Assembly (NCBI GenBank): GCA_947253875.1
Contig: CAMYAM010000004.1
Span: 55,772-119,771, forward strand
Reading direction: 5' to 3'
Source: an uncultured Fastidiosipila sp.
GTDB taxonomy: Bacteria; Bacillota; Clostridia; Saccharofermentanales; Fastidiosipilaceae
Length of the DNA stretch: 64,000 nt
Under the pieces are notes generated by a model, which saw only the letters and a list, made by a program, of their open reading frames with translations, was not told the origin of the DNA and ran no database searches. The translations under genes were made by a program, and so were the position numbers. Positions 1 through 8,735 of the stretch are shown here, piece after piece (the first letter of the stretch is position 1; every line of letters starts with the position of its first letter).

Positions 1-797
1 TTCCTATGATCTGTATTTAAATAATATCCTAATTTACCATTTTCCCGTATTTCTTTAGAGTAACGATATGTTTGCTCCCAACCATAAAACTGATCACCAA
101 CTAAGGGACAATTCAAATGACGAGAATGCACTCTAATTTGATGAGTCCTACCTGTTTCTAGTAAAAATGCTACTAAACTCGCCTTAGGTCTTTTCCACTC
201 AGCAATTACTCTGTAATGAGTTAAAGTACTCTTTCCCTCAGAAGTAACTTTACGAAAAATTATTGTATTCTCTTCTCTGCCAATAGGTGCAGTTATTACT
301 CCTGCTTTTTCAGGAAAATGATTATGAGTCATAGCTAAATAAATCTTTTTTATAGATGTTTTGCTTATCATATCTTGTGCATAGGGATTTTTTGCCATAA
401 TAACTAAGCCTGAAGTTCCTACATCTAGTCTATTGGCAGGATAAAGCTTATATTTAGTCAATATTGTTGACAAACCATCATCACCGTAGAAACGAGGATG
501 CGTAGGTAACAAAGCAGGTTTGCTGACAATAACATACCATTCATCCTCAAAAATAATTTCTATATCATATGGATTTTCAATATTACCAATAAGCTCATCA
601 GGGAAGTCCAACTCAACTTCAAGAATGTCATCAGTTTCTACAATATCTTTATTTGTACAAAATTTATTATTTCTTTTTAAGCCTTGATTCACTTTAATTC
701 TATTGCACATCCTAGTAGAAAGCCCTAATTCATTCTTTAGAATAAATTGGGCTGTCTTTCCATCATATATAGAATCCACTTTGTATTTTAAATACAT
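1..797 (-). CDS. RluA/RluD-family pseudouridine synthase, 3' end cut by window edge
   Basis: This reading frame runs off the left edge, so the C-terminus is missing (about 265 codons visible). It starts at an ATG with N-terminus MYLKYKVDSIYDGKTAQFIL. The S4-like N-terminal part is followed by the RluA catalytic motif NRLDVGTSGLVIMAK, whose Asp is the nucleophile that isomerises uridine to pseudouridine in rRNA or tRNA. The later segment ETGRTHQIRVH is the second conserved RluA-family block. The family is certain, but the target base cannot be told from sequence alone, so RluD-like or RluC-like remain open. The gene lies just downstream of recN on the same strand, separated by about 60 bases with no clear terminator. 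Confidence 0.9.
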   Translation of the reverse strand, partial: MYLKYKVDSIYDGKTAQFILKNELGLSTRMCNRIKVNQGLKRNNKFCTNKDIVETDDILEVELDFPDELIGNIENPYDIEIIFEDEWYVIVSKPALLPTHPRFYGDDGLSTILTKYKLYPANRLDVGTSGLVIMAKNPYAQDMISKTSIKKIYLAMTHNHFPEKAGVITAPIGREENTIIFRKVTSEGKSTLTHYRVIAEWKRPKASLVAFLLETGRTHQIRVHSRHLNCPLVGDQFYGWEQTYRYSKEIRENGKLGYYLNTDHR

Positions 798-858
798 TAA
801 AAAATCATCTTTCTAAATTAAGTACTTTTATGAATTTAAAAACATTAATATTAATGTT

Positions 859-2538
859 CTATGCATTATTTAACAACTTTCTTGCCAAAATCAAGGACTG
901 TTTATCATCAGAATTACCGCTCAAAAGTCGAGCAATCTCATGTTCTCGCTCAGCTTGGCTTAATGGTTTGATAAATGTTTTTGTAGTCTCATCATCACTT
1001 TCTTTGTAAATAAAGAATTGTTGATCAGCCACTGCCGCAATTTGTGCTTGATGAGTTACACATAATATTTGATGACTTTTTGCCAAAAGTTTAAGTTTCT
1101 CTGCCACAATTGCACTAGTTTCGCCACTAATTCCAGTATCGATTTCATCAAATACTAAGAGTTGCAATTCATCAGCTTGGGCTAATATAACCTTAATAGC
1201 TAACATTACTCTTGAGGCTTCACCACCTGATGCTGTCTTAGATAAAGGTTTAAAATCTGATCCTTTATTTGATGCAATCATAAATTCAGCATTTTCAAGT
1301 CCATAAGACTTAGCATCAGATAATGAAAACTTTTTAAACTCAACTTTAAAACGAGCAGCAGACATTCCAAGATCTTTAAGTTCTTTTTCTATACCATCTT
1401 GTAATTTATTTGCCCATTTTTTTCTCAACTCACTTAGTATCGTTGCTCTTTCATACAGAATTTTTATAACTTGCTCTTTTTTCTTTTGAAGTTTATCTAC
1501 ATTATCAGCAGCATCAAGCAATTCTTTTCTTTTATTAACTGCTCTATCATGAAAATCCCATACCGCTTCTATAGTAAAATTATATTTTCTTTTCAGCCTA
1601 GAAATTTTATCCAAACGTCTAATAATATCATCTAATTGATTCCCTTGTGATTCAATATACTCTAAATCATCTTGAAGCTTATTTTTCAAATTATATATAC
1701 TATCAATTAAGTCATTAGTTTCTATCAAAATACCTTCATAATCACTATTCCAAATACTTAAATCCTGAAGGTTTGCGCTAACTTCTTCCATTTGATTAAT
1801 TGCCCCATTGCTCTCTCCAGCACCCTCAAGAGAAATTAGGCTTTGCAACAAGGCTGTTTTAATTTTTTCTTTATTTTGTAAGAGTGCCCTTTGTTCTCTT
1901 AGTACTTCATCTTCTCCAACTTGAGGATTTACTTCTTCAATTTCTTTAATTTGATACTCTAAGTTCTCCAATAAAGCTTTACGTTCTTCTGGGTCCGCAA
2001 CCAAAATTTTTTCTTGACGTCTAACTTCTTGTAAAGCTTTATAGGCTTTTTGGTAGTTCTCATAAGCAGGGTAAATTTCTTGGTGACCAAATCGATCTAA
2101 TAATTCCAAGTGCTTATCTTTATCAAAAATCAATTGTCTATCATTTTGACCATGTATATCTGCAAGTCTATCGCCTACTGACTTTAATAAACTAAGAGTA
2201 ACTGGACGTCCATTGATACGACACAGATTTTTACCATTAGATTTAATTTCTCTAGATAAGATTATTTGATCTTCATCTTCATCCAAGTAAGATTCTATTT
2301 CTGCATCTCGAGATAATAAGCTATAAACATCTGTGTAAACTGCATCAACAGTAGCTAAATCTGCACCCTTCCTTATTAGCTCTCGATTAGCTTGTTTACC
2401 AGTGATAGCTTCAATGGCTCCAAGCAAAAGTGACTTACCCGCACCTGTTTCACCAGTAATACAGTTGAAACCAGGTTCAAGATCAAGGCTAGCGGATTCT
2501 ATTAATGCAAATTGTTTAATGTCCAATGTGCTCAGCAT
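859..2538 (-). CDS. recN: DNA repair protein RecN
   Basis: RecN is an SMC-like ATPase that acts early at DNA double-strand breaks and promotes recombination with RecA. The 559-residue product has the usual family length. It shows a Walker A motif GETGAGKS at residues 29-36, a long charged coiled-coil centre (roughly 150-380), an ABC-type signature TASGGEASRVMLA near 430 and a Walker B/D-loop block LLVFDEIDTGISG after it. Its ATG overlaps the argR stop codon as TAATG, so the two are translationally coupled. recN next to argR is a conserved arrangement in Bacillota. Nothing unusual is seen. Confidence 0.97.
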   Translation of the reverse strand: MLSTLDIKQFALIESASLDLEPGFNCITGETGAGKSLLLGAIEAITGKQANRELIRKGADLATVDAVYTDVYSLLSRDAEIESYLDEDEDQIILSREIKSNGKNLCRINGRPVTLSLLKSVGDRLADIHGQNDRQLIFDKDKHLELLDRFGHQEIYPAYENYQKAYKALQEVRRQEKILVADPEERKALLENLEYQIKEIEEVNPQVGEDEVLREQRALLQNKEKIKTALLQSLISLEGAGESNGAINQMEEVSANLQDLSIWNSDYEGILIETNDLIDSIYNLKNKLQDDLEYIESQGNQLDDIIRRLDKISRLKRKYNFTIEAVWDFHDRAVNKRKELLDAADNVDKLQKKKEQVIKILYERATILSELRKKWANKLQDGIEKELKDLGMSAARFKVEFKKFSLSDAKSYGLENAEFMIASNKGSDFKPLSKTASGGEASRVMLAIKVILAQADELQLLVFDEIDTGISGETSAIVAEKLKLLAKSHQILCVTHQAQIAAVADQQFFIYKESDDETTKTFIKPLSQAEREHEIARLLSGNSDDKQSLILARKLLNNA

Positions 2539-3014
2539 TAGTCTAAATACTCTCCTGTTTTTGCAAATTGCATTATTTGTTCTTCAATTGCTTCTACATT
2601 ATAGTGTTCATGTATTGCTACAAAAACTGTATCATCTCCTGCAATAGTACCTGCAATTTTATTAGATTGCATCGCATCAATTGCAGAAGCACACGCTTGG
2701 CCCATACCAGGTAAAGTACTTATGATTACTAAATTACCAGTATGTGTACTAGAAACAACAGCTTCAGAAAATATTTTAAGCAATTTATCTGTGCCAGGAT
2801 CATTAACTGAACGCATAGCAACAAATTTTTGTTTTCCATTAGCTGTATTAGCTTTTACAATATTTAGTTCTTTTACATCTCTAGATACAGTCGCTTGAGT
2901 TACATTCAAACCAGCTTCTTTTAATTGCTCTACTAACTCATCTTGAGTTGAAATTTCAATATCATTAATAATTTCTAAGATCTTTTTATGTCTATCACGT
3001 TTACCTAATTTCAT
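2538..3014 (-). CDS. argR: Arginine repressor ArgR/AhrC
   Basis: This 158-residue protein is an arginine-sensing transcriptional regulator that forms hexamers and controls arginine biosynthesis and catabolism genes. The N-terminal winged helix carries the DNA-binding signature TQATVSRDVKEL (residues about 39-50). The C-terminal oligomerisation domain holds the arginine-binding stretch AGTIAGDDTVFVA (about 121-133). Length and both motifs match the family. It is followed by recN with a one-base overlap and preceded by nadK with a 31-base gap. No arginine genes lie in this window, so its targets are elsewhere; the location by recN reflects conserved order rather than shared function. Confidence 0.96.
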   Translation of the reverse strand: MKLGKRDRHKKILEIINDIEISTQDELVEQLKEAGLNVTQATVSRDVKELNIVKANTANGKQKFVAMRSVNDPGTDKLLKIFSEAVVSSTHTGNLVIISTLPGMGQACASAIDAMQSNKIAGTIAGDDTVFVAIHEHYNVEAIEEQIMQFAKTGEYLD

Positions 3015-3045
3015 AATTTATACCTCTATAAATTTCGCTAACTTG

Positions 3046-3903
3046 TTATATTCCACGAGCCTTCAACTTACCTGGCAACTCAGCAAAAAACTCTTTATCC
3101 TCAATACAAATTATCTCCATCTGTTTTTCTGCTCTTCGCAGCTGTATCTTTTGTTCATTATTTATTTTCACTGCAATTCTGCCATCAACACTAAGATATG
3201 GTTGAAACAAATAGTCACTTTTTATTGCAATTTCCACTAAATCTGAACTTTTAACAACATACGTCCTATTTTGTAGCGTGTGCGGTGAAATTGGAGTAAC
3301 TAGCACTAGATCTAGTTCAGGATCTACTATAGGTCCTCCACAAGATAAGGCATACCCAGTTGATCCACTTGGACCAGCTACTATAATGCCATCACTAGGA
3401 ATAGTTTGAATATATCTCTCATTTATGTTTAATTCGCAAGGAATAATTCTACTTATATCACCTCTATATAGAACCGCATCATTCAAAGCGTAATCTTGAT
3501 ATATTAAATTACCATCCATATTTATTACTTTAACGTCTAGCATTAATCTGCTTTTTTTCGTAAAATCTCCAGCAATCAACTTCCTTAATGAAGATTCCAG
3601 TTTTTCTGAATCAATCTCCGCCAAAAAGCCAAATGAGCCTCTATTTACACCAATAATCGGAATATCTTTGCCATATATTTCTCTACACGTGTAAAGAAAA
3701 GTTCCATCTCCACCTATTGAAATAGCTATATCTACGTTATCCCATGAATCCTGAAATTCAGAGCCTGTACCAACATAGCGATGTTCTTCTCTCTGATCTG
3801 GATACACTACTTCTACTCCTAATTCAGAAAGAATTTGCGCAGTTTTTTCTAAAATATAGAAGTTTGGGTCTTTATACTTATCAGCTACAATACCAATTCT
3901 CAA
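3046..3903 (-). CDS. nadK: NAD kinase (TTG start)
   Basis: NAD kinase phosphorylates NAD to NADP using ATP or polyphosphate. The 285-residue product carries the diagnostic GGDGTFL motif at residues 64-70, and the conserved LNDAVLYRG (variant of the NE/D block) and GPSGSTGYALSCGGP segments. The start codon is TTG: the frame opens with TTG-AGA-ATT just after a strong AGGAGG at a 5-base distance, giving the N-terminus MRIGIVADKY. No ATG nearby would fit better. It sits between xseB and argR. A polyphosphate kinase (ppk1) is also in this window, but nothing visible shows whether this enzyme uses polyphosphate. Confidence 0.96.
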   Translation of the reverse strand: MRIGIVADKYKDPNFYILEKTAQILSELGVEVVYPDQREEHRYVGTGSEFQDSWDNVDIAISIGGDGTFLYTCREIYGKDIPIIGVNRGSFGFLAEIDSEKLESSLRKLIAGDFTKKSRLMLDVKVINMDGNLIYQDYALNDAVLYRGDISRIIPCELNINERYIQTIPSDGIIVAGPSGSTGYALSCGGPIVDPELDLVLVTPISPHTLQNRTYVVKSSDLVEIAIKSDYLFQPYLSVDGRIAVKINNEQKIQLRRAEKQMEIICIEDKEFFAELPGKLKARGI

Positions 3904-3971
3904 GGTAACCTCCTCGGCGTTTCTGCAACATTAAATATGAATGATATAAACTATTTTATTACAAAATGCTC

Positions 3972-4313
3972 TTAATTTTCTGGAACATAGTCAACTTCAC
4001 TACCATCAGCTAAAAGTTCTTTAACTTCATGTTCAGCTGCGTTTAATTGTTCCCTACAAATCTGCACTAATTCTGTACCTCTTCTGAACAAATACATTGA
4101 TCTATCCAAGGCCAAATCGCTGCGTTGAAGCTCTTCCACTATCCTGTCCAATTCTTTCAATGATTCTTCAAAGTCAGGCTTTTCAGATTCATCTCTATTT
4201 TTAGACTTCTTTTCTACAACCTTATCAGAAATTTTATCAGCTCCAACTTGATTATCTTCTAAATTTCCACTCAACATTTCATCGATATCTATATTGAATT
4301 TTTCATCTGACAT
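3972..4313 (-). CDS. xseB: Exodeoxyribonuclease VII small subunit, with N-terminal extension
   Basis: The C-terminal half (from about residue 45) is a typical XseB: FEESLKELDRIVEELQRSDL followed by a second helix with SMYLFRRGTELVQICREQL. XseB subunits coat XseA to form ExoVII, which degrades single-stranded DNA into oligonucleotides. At 113 residues it is longer than the usual 60-80, because of a charged, probably disordered N-terminal tail of about 45 residues. The gene follows xseA with only one base between stop and start, so the two are co-translated. The ATG was chosen because the whole acidic tail is in frame and the XseA stop immediately precedes it; an internal start is not excluded. 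Confidence 0.93.
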   Translation of the reverse strand: MSDEKFNIDIDEMLSGNLEDNQVGADKISDKVVEKKSKNRDESEKPDFEESLKELDRIVEELQRSDLALDRSMYLFRRGTELVQICREQLNAAEHEVKELLADGSEVDYVPEN

Positions 4314-4314
4314 A

Positions 4315-5607
4315 TTAGTTTTTCTCCTTGTTAACTTCTATTTCTAAAACTTCAACTTCTAATTTCCCATCTTGCATAAAAACATCCAATATTTCATTTT
4401 TTCTTATAGCTTGTGTAGATACTAACGGTCTACTCTCTCCAGCCCTAGTAAGCATTGAGTAACCTCTACCCAAAACTTTTAAAGGGCTAAGAGCATCCAG
4501 ACTAGCAATTTTATGAGCCAATGTTTGTTCTTTAGTCTTCAAGAGATAAACCATTCTCTGCTCTAATTTATCTGCATTAATATCGACAAATTCTTTTTTT
4601 CTATCTAAATTTTCATATGGATTAAGTAAAAATCTATTCTCAGATAAATGAGTAAGCTTCTGATTTAAGAGTTTAATTTTGTTTATAATGTTATATTCTA
4701 ATTTATCTTCTAAATTAAACAACTTGGTTTCAGCAAACTCTACTTTTGCAGATAAAAGTCTAGATATTTGTAGCTCTTTGTTTCTCAGATAATCTATAAC
4801 CTCATTAAGATTTGGCAAAGCCACTTCAGCTGCAGCAGATGGTGTAGGTGCTCTAAGATCTGCAACGTAATCGCAAATTGTCGTATCACTTTCATGTCCA
4901 ACTGCAGATATTATTGGTTTCTTTGATGCAAAAACAGCTCTAGCAACAACTTCTTCATTGAAGGCCCACAAGTCTTCTAAAGACCCTCCACCTCTACCAA
5001 CTATAATTACGTCGACTTCTTTCATTTCGTTTAATTTCTCTATTGACTTAACTATAGTAGGTGCGGCATTTTCTCCTTGAACACTACAAGGAACCAACAC
5101 AATTTTGCTAAGCGGCCAACGTCTTCTACTAACGTTAATAATATCTTGAATAACAGCTCCTGATCTTGAAGTTGCTACACCAATAACTCTTGGAAATTTT
5201 GGGATTGGCTTTTTAAACTCTTCTCTATATAATCCTTCCGCTTGCAGCTTCTTATTAAGCTGCTCGAATAATAAATATAAATTTCCTTTTCCATCCAATT
5301 CCATCTTATTTACATAAACTTGGAATTTACCATCTCTTTCATATAGGGAAACTTTACCGGTTAAAACTACAGCGTCACCATCTTTTGGTCTAAAATTTAA
5401 GCTACTCGCAGCAGACTTAAACATAACGCACGAAACTTGAGCATTTTGATCTTTTAAATTGAAATACCAGTGTCCTGAAGAATAGACTTTTACATTACTT
5501 AATTCTCCAACAATAGAAATGTTTTGCAAGACAGACTGGTTTCCTAATAAACGGAATACATAACGGTTTAATTGGGAAACTGTAATACTTTTTATACTCT
5601 CTTGCAT
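4315..5607 (-). CDS. xseA: Exodeoxyribonuclease VII large subunit
   Basis: XseA is the catalytic subunit of ExoVII. The 430-residue protein begins with an OB-fold DNA-binding domain (about residues 1-105; SGHWYFNLKDQNAQVSCVMF) and continues into the catalytic domain with FPRVIGVATSRSGAVIQDI, DVIIVGRGGGSLEDLWAFNEE and AVGHESDTTICDYVADLRAPTPSAAAE, all hallmark blocks of the family. The rest is predicted long helices for XseB binding. It is followed directly by xseB and preceded by nusB, the standard Bacillota order. No anomalies are seen. Confidence 0.97.
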   Translation of the reverse strand: MQESIKSITVSQLNRYVFRLLGNQSVLQNISIVGELSNVKVYSSGHWYFNLKDQNAQVSCVMFKSAASSLNFRPKDGDAVVLTGKVSLYERDGKFQVYVNKMELDGKGNLYLLFEQLNKKLQAEGLYREEFKKPIPKFPRVIGVATSRSGAVIQDIINVSRRRWPLSKIVLVPCSVQGENAAPTIVKSIEKLNEMKEVDVIIVGRGGGSLEDLWAFNEEVVARAVFASKKPIISAVGHESDTTICDYVADLRAPTPSAAAEVALPNLNEVIDYLRNKELQISRLLSAKVEFAETKLFNLEDKLEYNIINKIKLLNQKLTHLSENRFLLNPYENLDRKKEFVDINADKLEQRMVYLLKTKEQTLAHKIASLDALSPLKVLGRGYSMLTRAGESRPLVSTQAIRKNEILDVFMQDGKLEVEVLEIEVNKEKN

Positions 5608-5677
5608 ATTTCACCTTTAAATAATTTTAGAATTTTAAAGCTTTTATATTATTTTTAAATTAAATACTAATCAAATA

Positions 5678-6226
5678 TTAGTTATCCTTAGATTCGCTTA
5701 TTTTACCAAGTACAGCATTAATATATGAATATGATTTATCATCAACATACATATGTGAAAGTTCAACTATCTCGTTTATTGCTACAGAATCTGGTACCTC
5801 ATCACTAAAAAGAATTTCATAAGTACCGATTCTTAATAAGATTTTTTCTAATTTTGGTAATCTGTCTAATGTCCATTTTTTTAGATATTTTGAGTAAATC
5901 TCATCCAACTCATCTTTTCTTCTCCAAACGTTATAAACTAAATCTTTAAAAAACCTTAAATTAGAATCATTAAGTTCAACAATAATTCCATTGGCCAAAT
6001 CTTCTCTATCAGTTTCAGCTTGTTTTGCTTTTGCTAATGCGACCTCATTACTTGAATCAATATCAAAAACAGATTGTACAGCATTCAACTCACTTGAAGT
6101 CGTATCAGCATCATTAATAATCCTAACCTTGATAAAATTTTCAATTTGTTTTTCCAGGTCATTACTTTGACTATCTAATTGATACAAGGCTTGCATTGCT
6201 TTTTCTCTTGCAGCTTTACGACTCAT
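5678..6226 (-). CDS. nusB: Transcription antitermination factor NusB
   Basis: NusB binds boxA RNA with NusE (S10) and helps RNA polymerase read through rRNA operons. The frame begins MSRKAAREKAMQALYQLD, the expected NusB N-terminus, after a GAGGAGG ribosome binding site. The C-terminal half holds WTLDRLPKLEKILLRIGTYEI and SVAINEIVELSHMYVDDKSYSYINAVLGKI, which match the family closely. At 182 residues it is longer than the common 130-150 because of an insert around residues 30-85 between the first helix and the core. It is probably in one transcription unit with xseA-xseB downstream. Confidence 0.94.
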   Translation of the reverse strand: MSRKAAREKAMQALYQLDSQSNDLEKQIENFIKVRIINDADTTSSELNAVQSVFDIDSSNEVALAKAKQAETDREDLANGIIVELNDSNLRFFKDLVYNVWRRKDELDEIYSKYLKKWTLDRLPKLEKILLRIGTYEILFSDEVPDSVAINEIVELSHMYVDDKSYSYINAVLGKISESKDN

Positions 6227-6294
6227 AATTTTCCTCCTCTATAATTTTAAAAATTTAAAGTTTAATATTAATATTGACTTATATTTAAAACGTT

Positions 6295-6531
6295 CTATCT
6301 AAAGCGTCCCGGCGGGAATATTTTATCCAAAAGTTCTCTGAAATCCTCTGAGTTTTTGATAAATTTAGCACCCAATACAAAGCCCAGAGTTGCACAAAAT
6401 AATATAAATAAAGTTTTCCAAAACCCAAAAATAACTAAAAGCAGTCCTAAGCCTAGACCTGCTCCACCACCAATAAGACCAGCGTCCTTACCGTGTAGTA
6501 TTTTAAAAATAGGTTCAAATAAATTTTTCAT
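6295..6531 (-). CDS. DUF2273 small membrane protein
   Basis: A short protein of about 78 residues with glycine-rich hydrophobic segments (GLIGGGAGLGLGLLLVIFGF and WKTLFILFCATLGFVLGAKF) forming two membrane helices, followed by a short charged tail. It matches the DUF2273 family, which typically sits between amaP/asp23 and nusB and probably belongs to the Asp23 envelope-stress complex. I place the start at the ATG (MKNLFEPIFK), because AGGA lies about 8 bases upstream; a TTG two codons earlier is less likely. Function is unknown. Confidence 0.85.
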   Translation of the reverse strand: MKNLFEPIFKILHGKDAGLIGGGAGLGLGLLLVIFGFWKTLFILFCATLGFVLGAKFIKNSEDFRELLDKIFPPGRFR

Positions 6532-6566
6532 AAACAATCCTGATTTATAAATGCGCCTAAAAACTA

Positions 6567-7118
6567 TTATCTTTCGACAACAGTTCCTAACACTTCAACT
6601 TTTTTTACATTAATCCTAACTTCTGCTACTGCAAACCCTGTATATTTTTCAATATCTTTTTTAACACGTTCTTGAATTTTTCGCATTTGCTGAGGGATTT
6701 CAACATCTGAATACAATGTTACATCAAGAGTTAAATTCAACGAATTTTCATCATCACTACTTACTCTAGCTTTAGCATTTTTTATTCCAGCCTGAGCAGT
6801 TTTTGCCGCATTAAGAGCTATATTTTCAATTGCAACAGATCCAATCTCAACAACACCATAATCACTATTTGTACTTCTACGGCCTTTAAACTTACCGCCA
6901 TAAATAGCATAAAATAATCCAAAGCTAAATGCTGCAAAAATCATTAGCAAAATTATAAATGTAGTTAATCCAGTCCAAAAACGTTTCTCACTAGCTAAGT
7001 AGATCATTAATTTTTGAGCTAGTGCTGAATTTTTTGATAACAGTGAAAAGGCTAAAAAGGTATAAACAATTCCTAATACTGATACTACCGCTAAAACCCA
7101 ACGCCAAAACTTATTCAT
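6567..7118 (-). CDS. amaP: Alkaline shock response membrane anchor protein AmaP
   Basis: AmaP anchors Asp23 to the cytoplasmic membrane in Gram-positive bacteria. The protein has two N-terminal membrane helices (about residues 7-30 and 45-70) and then a soluble Asp23-like domain ending ADVEIPQQMRKIQERVKKDIE-type sequence and VRINVKKVEVL, the same core seen in the neighbouring Asp23. I chose the ATG at 7118 (MNKFWRWVLAV), which has AGGAG seven bases upstream; a TTG two codons further out lacks room for a ribosome binding site. The start overlaps the end of the asp23-like gene by 8 bases, which supports coupled translation. Confidence 0.85.
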   Translation of the reverse strand: MNKFWRWVLAVVSVLGIVYTFLAFSLLSKNSALAQKLMIYLASEKRFWTGLTTFIILLMIFAAFSFGLFYAIYGGKFKGRRSTNSDYGVVEIGSVAIENIALNAAKTAQAGIKNAKARVSSDDENSLNLTLDVTLYSDVEIPQQMRKIQERVKKDIEKYTGFAVAEVRINVKKVEVLGTVVER

Positions 7119-7518
7119 CTTCAAACTCCTTTTCGAGTTGCGAAATCTTATCGTAATTATCGCTTAAAATTATATCTCTAACATAAACATTTACCGAATT
7201 CACATCCAAACCTGTATATTTTTCAACATCAGCCTTAACACTCGATTGGATTTGCCATGCAACCTCTGGGACATTAAAACCAAAAAAAATATTAGGATAG
7301 ATATTTATGTCAACGAGCTCAGCATTATTTGGCAAGAATGATACTTCCACTCCTTGTCCTTCGTGCCAAACACCAAAAGATTCCTTAATTGTCGCTATAG
7401 TGCTCTTTTCCAAAGAAGCAACACCTTCTACATTTAAAGAAGCTTCAGCTGCATACTGGGCAATAAAGCCCAGAGACATCGAACGCTCGCCTTTATCCTT
7501 CCTAATATTTTCTGGCAT
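7111..7518 (-). CDS. Asp23/Gls24 family envelope stress response protein
   Basis: This 135-residue protein has the Asp23 layout: an N-terminal helix with IAQYAAEASLNVEGVASLEK and then alternating strands ending VEKYTGLDVNSVNVYVRDI. The family is among the most abundant cytoplasmic proteins in staphylococci, where it lies under the membrane bound to AmaP and influences cell-wall stress. Here it is directly followed by its amaP partner and a DUF2273 gene, making a complete trio. It lies downstream of efp and is probably constitutive, since no stress operator was recognised. Annotated starts and motifs are normal. Confidence 0.9.
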   Translation of the reverse strand: MPENIRKDKGERSMSLGFIAQYAAEASLNVEGVASLEKSTIATIKESFGVWHEGQGVEVSFLPNNAELVDINIYPNIFFGFNVPEVAWQIQSSVKADVEKYTGLDVNSVNVYVRDIILSDNYDKISQLEKEFEDE

Positions 7519-7562
7519 CTCTAAATCCTTATTTTAAATTAATATTTTCATATATAGCTAAT

Positions 7563-8126
7563 TTAATCTTTAGCTCTATCCATATATTCACCAGTTCTGG
7601 TATCAATTCTAATCTTATCACCTGTGTTTACGAACAAAGGTACTTTAACAACAGCACCTGTCTCTACTGTACAGTTTTTGCTTGCGTTTGTTGCTGTATC
7701 ACCTCTTACACCTGGTTCAGTTTCTGTAACTTCTAAGACAACAAAAGTTGGTAATTCTGCGCTGATTACTCGACCTTCTGCGACTTTAATTGTACAGGTC
7801 ATACCCTCTTTTAAGAACTTAATTTGATCACCAAATACTTCTCTATCTAACGGTGTTTGTTCAAAAGTTTCTGGATCCATAAAATAGAAGAAATTTCCGT
7901 CCTCATAAATATAATCTAAGTTATGATGCTCCAAAACTACTGGTTCATATTTTGAGTTTGGATTAAATGTATTTTCGATAACTGAGCCCGAATCCAAGTT
8001 TCTATATTTAACTCTAACAAAAGCTGGTCCTTTCCCTGGTTTAACGTGTTGGAACTCAATAACTTGACAAATATTATTGTCCATCATAAATGTTGTTCCT
8101 TTTTTAAAATCTCCTGCTGAAATCAT
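7563..8126 (-). CDS. efp: Translation elongation factor P
   Basis: EF-P enters the ribosomal E site and relieves stalling on polyproline stretches. The 187-residue frame begins MISAGDFKKGTTFMMDNNIC and contains the exposed loop KPGKGPAFVRVKYRNL, where Lys in the GKG tip is the position that is modified or left bare in different lineages. The C-terminal OB fold has the signature-like RIDTRTGEYMDRA. Length and layout match the family. It is the first gene upstream of the asp23 trio and nusB, as in many Clostridia. A GGAGG site precedes the ATG. Confidence 0.97.
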   Translation of the reverse strand: MISAGDFKKGTTFMMDNNICQVIEFQHVKPGKGPAFVRVKYRNLDSGSVIENTFNPNSKYEPVVLEHHNLDYIYEDGNFFYFMDPETFEQTPLDREVFGDQIKFLKEGMTCTIKVAEGRVISAELPTFVVLEVTETEPGVRGDTATNASKNCTVETGAVVKVPLFVNTGDKIRIDTRTGEYMDRAKD

Positions 8127-8183
8127 GCGACTTCCTCCTAATATTTATTTTTCCTAATTATAATTATTTATATTTTACTAGCT

Positions 8184-8702
8184 TTATGCGATTATGTCAT
8201 CAAAATAGTCATTTTTCCTTGTAAGTATTTTGACAATGCTCTCACAAAAGCGTTTTAACTTAATATAAAAGGGTTCTTCCTTATTTAAAGGATCTAGCAA
8301 AACAACTTTTATGCCAAAATTATTTGCTGCCCAAACATCTGTGAAGATCTGATCACCAAAATAAAGCATTTCTGTTTTTGAAGTATTAAACATTTCTTGT
8401 ATCTTTTCAAAAGCTGTTGTACCTGGTTTTTTGGCGTTACCTATAATATCAATGGGTAAATTTTTTGCCAATTCATCCGCTCTATCTTGCTTTGCATTAG
8501 AAATAATAGCTACAATGAATCCATTACTTTGCCATTTTTCAATTTGCTGATTTGCATAATCACTTGATTCACGACTACCATGACTAGCCAGCGTATTATC
8601 AAAATCAAAAATAGCAACTTTATATCCTTGTGCTTTATAGGCAGAAGGATCTACGTCAGATAAATTTTTATAGTACGCTGCTGGAATTAATTTTTTAAAC
8701 AT
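8184..8702 (-). CDS. YqeG family HAD-type phosphatase
   Basis: The 172-residue protein has a HAD-superfamily nucleophile motif VAIFDFDNTLA (residues about 29-39; both Asp present), a Ser-Asn motif II (IISNAK), and the acidic motif LYFGDQIFTDVWAANNFG that binds magnesium. This matches the YqeG family (HAD IIIA), whose members include mitochondrial PTPMT-like phosphatidylglycerolphosphate phosphatase homologues; in bacteria the substrate is unproven. The Asn in motif II and the conserved Lys after it look intact, so the enzyme is probably active. It lies between pcp and efp, on the same strand. Confidence 0.87.
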   Translation of the reverse strand: MFKKLIPAAYYKNLSDVDPSAYKAQGYKVAIFDFDNTLASHGSRESSDYANQQIEKWQSNGFIVAIISNAKQDRADELAKNLPIDIIGNAKKPGTTAFEKIQEMFNTSKTEMLYFGDQIFTDVWAANNFGIKVVLLDPLNKEEPFYIKLKRFCESIVKILTRKNDYFDDIIA

Positions 8703-8735
8703 CTATCATCCTCGTTTTCTTTGCTCTTCAAAGAT

